Assembly (NCBI RefSeq): GCF_014192105.1
Contig: NZ_JACHXK010000008.1
Coordinates: 186,001-250,000, forward strand
From: Paenibacillus phyllosphaerae
Lineage (GTDB): Bacteria; Bacillota; Bacilli; Paenibacillales; Paenibacillaceae
Length of the DNA stretch: 64,000 nucleotides
Direction of reading: 5' to 3'
In this document: positions 1 through 7,334 of the stretch, piece after piece
How positions within the stretch are numbered: position 1 is the stretch's first letter
Layout of the letters: the number at the start of each line of letters is the position of its first letter
The notes under the pieces: model-generated
What the model saw: only the letters and a program-made list of their open reading frames with translations
The model's database searches: none
What the model was told of the DNA's origin: nothing
Translations under genes and position numbers: made by a program

Positions 1-316
1 CTTCACCGAACGTATCTTCCGCCGCGTTCCCCGCGTCTTGATCGCCGGGATAGTCGCGGTCCAAGCCCGCATGCAGCGTACGGTTCTCATAATCGAAGCG
101 GTTCGATGCGCGCTGATCTTCGCGCCAAGGCGTGCTTTTGCCCAGCCGAGGGGGGACGATTCGGGAACCGTAAGGTCCTTCGGGGAATTCCTGCGCATTC
201 ATGTCGTTGCGCTGAGACTCCACGGAAGCCAGATCGGTATAGTATGGATATCGTTTGGTCTCATCGATGAATTCCTGATCGCCTTTGCCTTCCGGACTGT
301 AATCGTCACGTGACAT
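1..316 (-). CDS. hypothetical cytosolic protein (partial)
   Basis: Only the first 105 codons lie inside the window; the gene runs off the left edge. It starts at an ATG (314-316) preceded by AAGGAGGAATGACC, a near-ideal ribosome binding site. The visible protein is hydrophilic, rich in D, E, R, G and P, with no signal peptide, membrane segment or cysteine. It carries the stretches EFPEGPYG and FDYENR. I recall similar small proteins of unknown function in Paenibacillaceae, but this was not searched. It is divergent from the phosphodiesterase-like gene. The open frame on the plus strand over the same bases (38-313) lacks a ribosome binding site and is treated as a shadow. No function is proposed. 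Confidence 0.7.
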   Translation of the reverse strand, partial: MSRDDYSPEGKGDQEFIDETKRYPYYTDLASVESQRNDMNAQEFPEGPYGSRIVPPRLGKSTPWREDQRASNRFDYENRTLHAGLDRDYPGDQDAGNAAEDTFGE

Positions 317-536
317 GGTCATTCCTCCTTCATGTCGCCTTACTGTAATGCCCACGAATTGCGCTTGAGTTATCCATGAGTAGTATGGCTTAATGAGTCC
401 TAGTTATCCTGAAATTGGCGTTGCTTACATCTCCATCAGCCTGTTCGATCATCATGCGGAGAAGGACGGCTTACATATTTTGCGGCCGGCTTCCAAACAA
501 TGAAGTGAGAAGATTATCCAACAGGTGGGAGTAGGT

Positions 537-2195
537 ATGGAATTCAATCGATTCAGCAAGCGAATCTTGGCAATATCGTTTATCTTGGCCTTGATTACGA
601 TGTTCACGATAAGCTGTGCCCAACGCCCGGATCCGAAGGAGACGGATCTGCTTCATATCCAATCAACGGAGGATAAGGCGACCGCACATCGCTCCAAGCC
701 GGTCATCGTATTCTTGGTGGATTCCTTGCTATCCTCCTCGATTGACGAAGGCGTCCGTCAGGGAATGCTGCCGACTTTCCGGCAACTGATTGACCGCGGG
801 CAGTATTATCCCCAATTCGTCAGCTCCTTCCCGACGATGAGCGTCACGATTGACAGCACGCTGTTGACCGGCACGTATCCGGACAAGCATCGGATTCCCG
901 GACTGGTCTGGTATTCGGCAGCCGAGCAGCGCATGATCAATTACGGGAGCGGTTACAAAGATTTGCTCAAGCGAGGGGTCAACCCGTTCCTCGAGCATGC
1001 TTTCGTCGAGCTGAACGGCCAACATCTGAACCGGCAAACTCCGACGATCTATGAAGATTTGGCCGAAAAGGGCTTTCAGTCGGGATCGGTCAACGGTCTG
1101 GTCTATCGAGGAAATACCGAGCATCAGCTTCATTTTCCGAAATGGCTGGAAGCGCCGACCAAACTGCCGCGATCGTTTGCGGTACAGGCGCCTGATTTAT
1201 TCACCTTCGGCGCATTCTCTAATCCGCTGGAGGGTTATATCGATCTGAAAGACGATCTCCTGCACCGTATGGGATTGGACAATCAATATGCGGTCGATGT
1301 CGCCACATACTTGATACAGCATCGCAAAGTGCCTGATCTGCTCCTCGTCTATCTGCCCGATCTGGATCAGAAGCTGCATCGCCATGGTCCGGCCGCTAAG
1401 GAAGGCATGGATGGCTTGCGCGCAGCGGACGAACAATTGCGCTCCATCCTGCAGCAGTACGGATCGATGGACGAAGCGCTTCGGCAGGCGGTCATTATTA
1501 TAATGGGGGACAGCGGGGTAAGCCAAGTGCTGCCAGGCGGCGAGCAGCCTACGATCAATCTGCCGATGCTGTTCCAGTCTTGGAACGTGAATCGGCCAGG
1601 CGATCCCGTTACGCCGGATACCGATCTGGTCATCGCGGCCAATGAAACGATGTCGTATCTCTACGCCGTGAATGACCGGTATGGGCCCGATGATTTTGCC
1701 GACATCCTCATGAAGGATGATCGCATCGATTTCATGGCTTGGCAGGAGAACGGCTGGATATACGTACGGAATGCCGGGACGGGTCGAGAGCTTCGTTATC
1801 ATCCGGGCGGGAAGCTGGTCGATCCGTACGGCCAGGCATGGACGGTGGAAAATGATGAAAGCGTATTGGACTTGGAGCGGGATGAGGCCGGGCTTCGCAT
1901 AACGTACGGGGATTACCCGGACGGCTTGCAACGGTTGTACGCAGCGCTTCATTCCCATGAAGGCGTAGATATGATCATTACGACGAAACTAGGCTATGAG
2001 TTCGCCGATTACAGCTCGACCACGCATGAGGGAGGCGGGGCGCACGGTTCGTTGCACCGCATCGAGTCCTTGATCCCCGTCATCATTGCGGGGACGGACA
2101 GCAAGCCTTCAAGCGAACGCATCGTCGATTTCAAGTCGTATTTGCGCCAATTGGTTACAGGGAACGCGCAAGTTGGGCATCCGCCTATCCGCTAA
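537..2195 (+). CDS. alkaline phosphatase/phosphodiesterase family lipoprotein
   Basis: A 552-residue exported member of the type I phosphodiesterase / nucleotide pyrophosphatase fold. The ATG at 537 is preferred over the GTG at 525 because AGGTGGGAG sits 6-7 bases upstream of it. The N-terminus is a short basic segment, a hydrophobic stretch and TISCAQ, so it is probably a lipoprotein. Family blocks are visible: VDSLLSSS near residue 50, the active-site segment PTMSVTIDSTLLTGTYPDKH (residues about 99-118), the metal block LPDLDQKLHRHGP and a C-terminal HEGGGAHGSLH. Two positions are unusual. The nucleophile position aligns with Ser102 rather than Thr. The usual SDHG metal motif reads GDSG (Asp325-Ser326), so one metal-binding His appears to be lost. 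It is a single gene followed by a terminator. The substrate is unknown. Confidence 0.8.
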   Translation: MEFNRFSKRILAISFILALITMFTISCAQRPDPKETDLLHIQSTEDKATAHRSKPVIVFLVDSLLSSSIDEGVRQGMLPTFRQLIDRGQYYPQFVSSFPTMSVTIDSTLLTGTYPDKHRIPGLVWYSAAEQRMINYGSGYKDLLKRGVNPFLEHAFVELNGQHLNRQTPTIYEDLAEKGFQSGSVNGLVYRGNTEHQLHFPKWLEAPTKLPRSFAVQAPDLFTFGAFSNPLEGYIDLKDDLLHRMGLDNQYAVDVATYLIQHRKVPDLLLVYLPDLDQKLHRHGPAAKEGMDGLRAADEQLRSILQQYGSMDEALRQAVIIIMGDSGVSQVLPGGEQPTINLPMLFQSWNVNRPGDPVTPDTDLVIAANETMSYLYAVNDRYGPDDFADILMKDDRIDFMAWQENGWIYVRNAGTGRELRYHPGGKLVDPYGQAWTVENDESVLDLERDEAGLRITYGDYPDGLQRLYAALHSHEGVDMIITTKLGYEFADYSSTTHEGGGAHGSLHRIESLIPVIIAGTDSKPSSERIVDFKSYLRQLVTGNAQVGHPPIR

Positions 2196-2213
2196 CAGTC
2201 AGCAGAACCGCGA

Positions 2214-2241
2214 AGCTCCCGTCGTCAGGCGGGGGCTTTTT
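2214..2241 (+). terminator. rho-independent terminator
   Basis: The stem AGCTCCCG (2214-2221) pairs with CGGGGGCT (2230-2237), with one G-U pair, and runs into five Ts. It ends the phosphodiesterase-like transcript. Confidence 0.8.
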
Positions 2242-2359
2242 CACTACGCATAACGGAACGCTCGATTGCAGCATGCCCGCACGAATAGGCGTCTGATGGT
2301 GAATGGAGCAACAACGATCTCGAATCATCATGCTTGCGATATAGTTTCTAATTATAACC

Positions 2360-2419
2360 AGCTATAACATATTCGCAGCACGCTATAGCTAATCGGTTGT
2401 GATATCTTACTTTTATACT
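2360..2419 (+). promoter_or_regulatory. possible operator and -10 box upstream of the MetE-like gene
   Basis: AGCTATA (2360-2366) is repeated inverted as TATAGCT (2384-2390), and the second copy lies inside the palindrome GCTATAGC (2382-2389). A -10-like TATACT follows at 2414-2419; no good -35 was found at the right distance. LysR-type methionine regulators use similar AT-rich inverted repeats, so a regulator site is plausible, but which protein binds is unknown. I looked for an S-box or T-box leader and did not see one; the leader is too short. Confidence 0.35.
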
Positions 2420-2448
2420 CATTTTCACGGCAAAAAGGAGAATAACTT

Positions 2449-3588
2449 ATGTGCACGCATACCGAACTTAAACAACGATCCGTTACTCCGTACCGATACG
2501 ATATCGTGGGCAGCTTCCTGCGTCCCCAGGCGCTGAAGGACGCACGATTGCAATTTCAGAATGGCCAGATTACGGCCGATCAGCTGACAGCCATAGAAGA
2601 TGCCGAGATCGTGAAGCTCGTTCAGAAGCAAAAAGAAGTCGGCCTCCAAGCCGTCACCGACGGCGAATTCCGCCGCTCGTGGTGGCATCTGGATTTCTTC
2701 TGGGGCTTCGACGGCGTAGATCGGACTATCATCGACCAAGGTTACCAGTTCAACGGCGCCCAATCCAGACCCGAGACAGCCCGTCTGACCGGCAAAATTC
2801 GTTTCACGAGCCATCCATTCGTCGCACACTTCGCATTCCTGAACGAAATCGCAGGCGATGACGTTGCCGCCCGCCAATCGATTCCAGCCGCTGCACAGCT
2901 GTTGTTCGAACTGGATAGAGCCGAGAACAAGGAATTCACGCAAGCGATTTATCCGGACCGGGCAGAACTTCTGGCCGATATTACAGAAGCCTATAAGGCC
3001 GCGATTCTGGCATTCTATGAAGCGGGCTGCCGCAGCCTCCAGATCGACGATTGCACATGGGGCGCGCTTTGCGATGAGCAGTTCATTGCCATCATGGAAC
3101 AGATCGGCGTGAATGTGGCCGACTACGCCAATGAATTCGCTAAGCTGAACGAGAATATCGTAACGGGACTGCCGGAAGATCTTGTGGTCACGACGCATGT
3201 ATGCCGCGGCAACTATGTGTCCACGCATGCCGGTGTAGGCGGCGGGTACGAGCCTATCGCGGAGAAGCTGCTCGGCATCGAGAATTATTCCGGCTACTAT
3301 CTGGAGTTCGATACCGAACGCGCCGGCGATTTCAAGCCGCTTCGTTTTGTGAAAGACGATCAGCAGGTCGTGCTCGGTCTGTTCTCTTCCAAATTCGGCG
3401 AACTCGAAAACAAGGAACAGATTCTGAAGCGGATCGAGGAGGCGAAGCAATACGTCGATCTCGACCGGATTTGCTTGAGCCCGCAATGCGGTTTTGCTTC
3501 CACGGAAGAGGGCAACCACCTGACCGAAGAGCAGCAATGGCGCAAACTTGCGTTCATTAAAGAAATCGCCGAAGAGATTTGGAAGTAA
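2449..3588 (+). CDS. MetE-like cobalamin-independent methyltransferase (YxjG/YxjH type)
   Basis: This 379-residue protein matches the C-terminal catalytic barrel of cobalamin-independent methionine synthase, as in the Bacillus YxjG/YxjH proteins, which lack the N-terminal half of full-length MetE (about 750 residues). It probably transfers a methyl group to homocysteine or a related thiol in the cytosol. The zinc ligands are in place: His250 and Cys252 in THVCRGNY, Glu286 in YLEFD and Cys347 in SPQCGF. The N-terminal YDIVGSFLRP and DGEFRRSWWHLDFFWGF blocks are typical of the short family. The start is fixed by AAAAAGGAG ahead of ATG 2449. It is monocistronic, with a terminator behind it. The true methyl donor of such short forms is not settled. 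Confidence 0.88.
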   Translation: MCTHTELKQRSVTPYRYDIVGSFLRPQALKDARLQFQNGQITADQLTAIEDAEIVKLVQKQKEVGLQAVTDGEFRRSWWHLDFFWGFDGVDRTIIDQGYQFNGAQSRPETARLTGKIRFTSHPFVAHFAFLNEIAGDDVAARQSIPAAAQLLFELDRAENKEFTQAIYPDRAELLADITEAYKAAILAFYEAGCRSLQIDDCTWGALCDEQFIAIMEQIGVNVADYANEFAKLNENIVTGLPEDLVVTTHVCRGNYVSTHAGVGGGYEPIAEKLLGIENYSGYYLEFDTERAGDFKPLRFVKDDQQVVLGLFSSKFGELENKEQILKRIEEAKQYVDLDRICLSPQCGFASTEEGNHLTEEQQWRKLAFIKEIAEEIWK

Positions 3589-3610
3589 TCTATATTCGTA
3601 ATCCGGATGA

Positions 3611-3642
3611 AGGCCTGCGTATATCGCGGGCCTATTTGTTTT
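3611..3642 (+). terminator. rho-independent terminator
   Basis: AGGCCTGCG (3611-3619) pairs with CGCGGGCCT (3625-3633) and is followed by a T-rich tract. It terminates the MetE-like gene. Confidence 0.7.
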
Positions 3643-3711
3643 GCCATGAAGCTGCGTCGCCTTCCTTACTAAAAATGTTAAAAATCTAGGGATTAATCTT
3701 TAATTTCCAAA

Positions 3712-3740
3712 GTGTGATGTATGCGCTTACCTTCTATAAT
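3712..3740 (+). promoter_or_regulatory. xynA promoter with cre-like site
   Basis: A perfect -10 TATAAT lies at 3735-3740, with a weak -35 (GTGTGA, 3712-3717) 17 bases upstream. TGTATGCGCTTACC (3718-3731) matches the CcpA operator consensus TGWNANCGNTNWCA at all but two positions and fills the spacer, where bound CcpA would block RNA polymerase. Catabolite repression of the xylanase is therefore likely. The transcript would carry a leader of about 120 bases. Confidence 0.55.
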
Positions 3741-3869
3741 TTACGTTGTGGGGAGGTGATCAGCAGCCATACAACGAGAATGACACAGCGAAGTTACGTA
3801 CTGCAAAAAGCAGCATCCGACGACAACATGCAGGCAAGACGTGTCAACCAACCATTGAGGAGGTAAGTT

Positions 3870-4505
3870 ATGTTGAAATTCAAAAAGAAAATGATGGCCG
3901 GGCTGCTCGCAGCCACCATGAGTCTGAGCTTGTTCGCAGCATCTGCCAATGCGGCGACGGATTACTGGCAGAATTGGACCGATGGCGGCGGGACCGTCAA
4001 CGCGGTCAATGGATCCGGCGGCAATTACAGCGTGACCTGGTCGAATACCGGCAACTTCGTCGTCGGCAAAGGCTGGACCACCGGATCGCCGACCCGGGTC
4101 GTTAACTATAACGCCGGTGTCTGGTCGCCGAACGGCAATGGTTACCTGACGCTCTACGGGTGGACGAGAAACTCGCTCATCGAATATTACGTGGTAGACA
4201 GCTGGGGCACTTACAGACCGACGGGAACGCACAAAGGAACGGTGACCAGCGATGGCGGTACGTATGACATCTATACGACAACGCGCGTTAATGCGCCATC
4301 CATTGACGGCACGCAAACTTTCACGCAATACTGGAGCGTAAGGCAGTCGAAGCGAGCGACCGGCAGCAACGTCGCCATCACGTTCAGCAACCACGTGAAC
4401 GCTTGGAAGAGCAAAGGGATGAACCTGGGCAGCAGCTGGTCTTATCAAGTATTGGCGACAGAAGGTTATCAAAGCAGCGGCAGCTCGAACGTAACGGTGT
4501 GGTAA
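3870..4505 (+). CDS. xynA: GH11 endo-1,4-beta-xylanase, secreted
   Basis: A 211-residue secreted endo-xylanase, very close to the Bacillus subtilis XynA type. Residues 1-28 are a signal peptide (KFKKK, hydrophobic core, cleavage after SANA); the mature enzyme starts [12 protein letters not shown] and is a single beta-jelly-roll GH11 domain without a binding module. The catalytic nucleophile is Glu105 in [11 protein letters not shown] and the acid/base is Glu198 in ATEGYQSSG; the thumb reads [20 protein letters not shown]. The start has GGAGG 6-7 bases upstream. It is a single gene under a cre-like promoter, next to a SUMF1-fold lipoprotein. It cleaves internal beta-1,4 bonds of xylan outside the cell and fits with the sugar importers in the window. 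Confidence 0.97.
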   Translation: MLKFKKKMMAGLLAATMSLSLFAASANAATDYWQNWTDGGGTVNAVNGSGGNYSVTWSNTGNFVVGKGWTTGSPTRVVNYNAGVWSPNGNGYLTLYGWTRNSLIEYYVVDSWGTYRPTGTHKGTVTSDGGTYDIYTTTRVNAPSIDGTQTFTQYWSVRQSKRATGSNVAITFSNHVNAWKSKGMNLGSSWSYQVLATEGYQSSGSSNVTVW

Positions 4506-4553
4506 CCAGATCAGCTGCATAGAAGCGAAATTCGTTCCAGCATGAATCATACA

Positions 4554-4584
4554 AAGGCCGGCCGGTCTCATAGCCGCCGGCCTT
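4554..4584 (+). terminator. hairpin after xynA
   Basis: Perfect 9-bp stem AAGGCCGGC (4554-4562) / GCCGGCCTT (4576-4584). There is no T run behind it, so termination strength is uncertain. Confidence 0.55.
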
Positions 4585-4636
4585 ATCGCATGAATGCCAC
4601 CAGTCCGAATTCCATCCACTTAAAGGAGATCTCAAG

Positions 4637-5506
4637 ATGAGGGTTCGATACGTTGTTCTTATTGCAGCAAGTCTATTCGTTGTCAGTGGCTGTTCGGTAG
4701 ACAAAGCCGACAACATACAGCCTCAACCTGCCGTGAATGATGATCAATTTGTACTCGTCCAAGGGGGGACATTCAAGAACACGGCTTCCAGCTACTATGG
4801 AGATGCCGTAACGATGCCGGATTTCTATATCGGCAAATATGAAGTCACACAGCAAGAATGGTCTTCGGTAATGGGAAGCAATCCTTCCGAATTCCAAGGC
4901 GACAATCTGCCAGTGGACATGGTGAGCTGGTATGACGCCATCGAATATTGCAACGGGCGGAGTATGAAGGAAGGGTTGGACCCTTATTACAACATCGACA
5001 AGCAAGCGAAGGATCCTAACAATCACAGCAAGTTCGACGTGATCAAATGGACGGTTTCCATCAATGCGGAGGCTAACGGTTACCGGCTGCCGACGGAGGC
5101 CGAGTGGGAATACGCGGCAGGCGGCGGCCAACTGAGCAGCAATTACGCCTATAGCGGCAGCAATCTTGCCGATGAGGTCGCTTGGTATTGGAGGAATGCC
5201 GGCGATAAGTATTTGTCCGGCGAATGGAACTGGCCTATTATCGAGAATAACCATAATCAGACCCAGCCCGTCGGCAGCAAGAAGCCTAATGAGTTAGGGC
5301 TGTTCGACATGTCAGGCAATGTAAGGGAATGGTGCTGGAATTGGTACAGCGAGACCGAGAACAACAGTACGGGCGGATCCTTGCGCATGCTCAAGGGCGG
5401 CGGCTGGATGGGGGACGCCAGCAGTGCGGCGATTGCCTACCGGGGCAAGTTCGAGGCCAGCGGCATCGGCCCTGATCAAGGCTTTCGAATCGTTCGAAGC
5501 GAGTAA
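4637..5506 (+). CDS. SUMF1-fold (formylglycine-generating enzyme-like) lipoprotein
   Basis: A 289-residue protein with a lipoprotein signal (VVSGC, Cys19) followed by one SUMF1/FGE-sulfatase domain. Signature blocks are FVLVQGGTF, YIGKYEVTQQEWSSVMG, PVDMVSWYDAIEYCN, YRLPTEAEWEYAAGGG, GLFDMSGNVREWCWNWY and the C-terminal GFRIVRS. The paired active-site cysteines that true formylglycine-generating enzymes carry just after the GGxW block are absent here (GGGWMGDASSAA), and no sulfatase is nearby. It is therefore probably a cell-surface ligand-binding or structural use of the fold. AAAGGAG precedes the ATG. It follows xynA after a hairpin, so it may be read from the same transcript at low level. 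Confidence 0.85.
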   Translation: MRVRYVVLIAASLFVVSGCSVDKADNIQPQPAVNDDQFVLVQGGTFKNTASSYYGDAVTMPDFYIGKYEVTQQEWSSVMGSNPSEFQGDNLPVDMVSWYDAIEYCNGRSMKEGLDPYYNIDKQAKDPNNHSKFDVIKWTVSINAEANGYRLPTEAEWEYAAGGGQLSSNYAYSGSNLADEVAWYWRNAGDKYLSGEWNWPIIENNHNQTQPVGSKKPNELGLFDMSGNVREWCWNWYSETENNSTGGSLRMLKGGGWMGDASSAAIAYRGKFEASGIGPDQGFRIVRSE

Positions 5507-5508
5507 AT

Positions 5509-5535
5509 AGCCTGGCGTCCATGAGACGCCAGGCT
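5509..5535. terminator. bidirectional hairpin between convergent genes
   Basis: Perfect 11-bp stem AGCCTGGCGTC (5509-5519) / GACGCCAGGCT (5525-5535) between the convergent SUMF1-fold gene and flgB. T tracts are short on both sides. Confidence 0.6.
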
Positions 5536-5567
5536 GTGGTTTCGTGTCCTTGCCAGATGATGGACAC

Positions 5568-5972
5568 TTACTTCATATCGGCAAGGAGCTTCTTATATTT
5601 GTTATAATGCCCGCTTACTTTATCGATCATAAATTGGTAGGCAAGCTGATTGCTTGCTAAACCTGCCATTTCTGCATCGATATCTACGTTATTCTGATTG
5701 TTGTTCATGATGGAATCCGTATCTTCCGTAATCTGATATGGAATGACGCTAGATCTGCTGAGCGGCAAATGGCTCGCATGAGTCCTGGTCAGTTGCAAAT
5801 TCCCCGTATTCCCGTTACGGATCAGCTTCGCTAATTCCTCTTCGAATTCGACTTTCTTCGCTTTATAGCCGGGTGTATCGGCATTGGCAATGTTAGCCGT
5901 TATCATCTGATGCTTAACCTCAAGGATATTCAATAAAGATTCGTTACGTATCGAGTTTCGACTCACGAACAT
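5568..5972 (-). CDS. flgB: flagellar basal-body rod protein FlgB (orphan copy)
   Basis: A 134-residue proximal-rod subunit. The N-terminal flagellar rod motif (LEVKHQMITANIANADTPGYKAKKVEFEE) and the C-terminal helix with NVDIDAEMAGLASNQLAYQ are both present, so the protein looks intact. The ATG at 5970-5972 is chosen because GGAGGT lies 7-8 bases upstream; an ATG seven codons earlier has no such site. FlgB normally heads the fla/che operon with flgC and fliE. Here it stands alone, downstream of and co-oriented with a PAS-XRE regulator (90-base gap). It may be a duplicated rod gene or the only copy displaced from the operon; this cannot be decided from the window. Confidence 0.88.
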   Translation of the reverse strand: MFVSRNSIRNESLLNILEVKHQMITANIANADTPGYKAKKVEFEEELAKLIRNGNTGNLQLTRTHASHLPLSRSSVIPYQITEDTDSIMNNNQNNVDIDAEMAGLASNQLAYQFMIDKVSGHYNKYKKLLADMK

Positions 5973-6062
5973 ATGCCAGCACCTCCAGTCCATCTCTTAC
6001 GGATGCGAAGGTACGAGGGTTTCATTTTTCATATGGTTAATGCAGATGCGAGGAAGTTAAGT

Positions 6063-6938
6063 TCAAGCCCATATATCCTGTGGTTTCACGCCAAGCACAG
6101 TGGCCAGCAATTCTGCTGTTAACCGCTGGGGTTTAAGGATTTTGCCGTTACGCAGCTTCGAGATAGTCTGAACCGATATTCCGGTCGACTCGGACAGTTC
6201 TTGAGCTGAAATTTTGCGCCGCGCCATCATAATTTGCAGTTTCACGGCAGGGTCGTCCTGCTTGGACCTCAGATCCGTCACGATGAAAGCATATTGCTTT
6301 AAGGAATTGTCGAAGTTGTAGAACGGTGCAAAGGTCAAACTGACTTCCAGATCGAGTTTGTTGCCGATCCACTTGGTGCGGAGGTTTAGTTTCTCTGCTT
6401 GACGGCTGAGTACGGCGCGACGAAGCGCTTCCCGGATGCGCGCCTGCTCATCTTCATGGATAATGGACATGATCGAGCTTGCGATCAGACTCGTGTCGTC
6501 GTCGAAGAGGGAGTGGGGATATTTCTTGTCGAATCGTTCGAACACATGGTTCGAATCTACGATACCGGAGATAAGTATGGTCTGGTTACGCATCTGTTCC
6601 TCGATCCACAGCTCAGCGCTCGCATCGTTGGCCGTGAAGATCCAGGCGGGTTCGGAGTCGGAGTCGCTCTTTTTGCACGAGATTTTGACGTTCAATCGCT
6701 GGTTCTGCTTCGTTCGCAAGGTGTATAGGGTCTTCACTTCCGGCAGCGAGGAATCCTTCCACTCATAGAGAATCATGTTGGGATTCAATCTGGATAGTTC
6801 ACCTTCGGTATAGCCGGCAAGCTGAACAAACGCTTCATTAGACCGATCGAAATACAGGCCTTTATAATTGCGTTTGAGAATCGCCATCGGTACATTGATT
6901 TCTTTGAAAATCGCCTCAAATACAGGCACTTCCTTCAC
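6063..6938 (-). CDS. PAS-domain transcriptional regulator with C-terminal XRE helix-turn-helix
   Basis: A 291-residue cytosolic protein. Residues 1-100 resemble a PAS domain (VPMAILKRNYKGLYFDRSNEAFVQLAGY). Residues about 115-225 form a second PAS-like sensor region. Residues about 230-290 are a Cro/CI-type helix-turn-helix (ISAQELSESTGISVQTISKLRNG). The likely start is a GTG (6936-6938) behind a weak AGGATGAG. It is probably a ligand- or redox-responsive DNA-binding regulator. It precedes flgB on the same strand, so it may control that gene or be co-transcribed with it. A minus-strand promoter candidate lies at 7009-7036. The signal it senses is unknown. Confidence 0.75.
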   Translation of the reverse strand: MKEVPVFEAIFKEINVPMAILKRNYKGLYFDRSNEAFVQLAGYTEGELSRLNPNMILYEWKDSSLPEVKTLYTLRTKQNQRLNVKISCKKSDSDSEPAWIFTANDASAELWIEEQMRNQTILISGIVDSNHVFERFDKKYPHSLFDDDTSLIASSIMSIIHEDEQARIREALRRAVLSRQAEKLNLRTKWIGNKLDLEVSLTFAPFYNFDNSLKQYAFIVTDLRSKQDDPAVKLQIMMARRKISAQELSESTGISVQTISKLRNGKILKPQRLTAELLATVLGVKPQDIWA

Positions 6939-7334
6939 CTCATCCTATCCGCCCGAAAAAGGGTATCTGTTTACATTGACTTCACCCATTTTCGCATCTT
7001 CATCTCCGATTGTATAGCATAACAATTTCCAGTAAAATACCCCTAAATTTATACATATCAAGTATTAACAAGGGAAATCCGCGCTGTGATAAATGGGGCA
7101 ATTTTGTGTCGGAAGCAAATAGTAAGGAAAAGACTAGGGGTATAATAACCTAAAAGGAGTCGCATCGTAGACGGACCAGATTCGCGAGGCTAGCCGGCCG
7201 CAGAATTGCAGCCGGTTTAAATCCGTGCGCAACAATTGGCCGGCGGTACTTCAAGCTGCATGACCATTCATGCCCGAAGAATGGTACAATGTGGGATGGA
7301 CAATGAAATTTACGCAATCGGAAGGATGTTAAGC
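6939..7334. other. intergenic region between the PAS-XRE gene and the UvrA-like gene
   Basis: This gap of about 400 bases holds the minus-strand promoter candidate at 7009-7036, a plus-strand -10-like TATAAT at 7141-7146 without a convincing -35, and a GC-rich stretch (7180-7250) with CCGGC/GCCGG inverted pieces. A second -10-like TACAAT lies near 7286. No convincing gene or known RNA family was recognised; the frame open from 7236 is an unsupported N-terminal extension of the UvrA-like gene. Confidence 0.4.
7009..7036 (-). promoter_or_regulatory. putative sigma-A promoter of the PAS-XRE gene
   Basis: On the minus strand TTTACT (7031-7036) and TACAAT (7009-7014) are 16 bases apart. This is a reasonable housekeeping promoter about 70 bases upstream of the regulator start. 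Confidence 0.45.

Noticed and set aside
38-313. Open plus-strand frame of 91 codons at the left edge
   Set aside because: It lies antisense to a frame with a near-ideal ribosome binding site and Paenibacillus-like composition; it has no start signal of its own.
2280-2448. S-box or T-box riboswitch before the MetE-like gene
   Set aside because: The leader is too short and lacks the expected stems and anti-terminator.
2425-3537. 370-codon antisense frame over the MetE-like gene
   Set aside because: The plus strand shows all zinc ligands of the methyltransferase; the antisense frame shows no family features.
3741-4619. 292-codon antisense frame over xynA
   Set aside because: The xylanase is certain; the antisense frame is a by-product of its codon usage.
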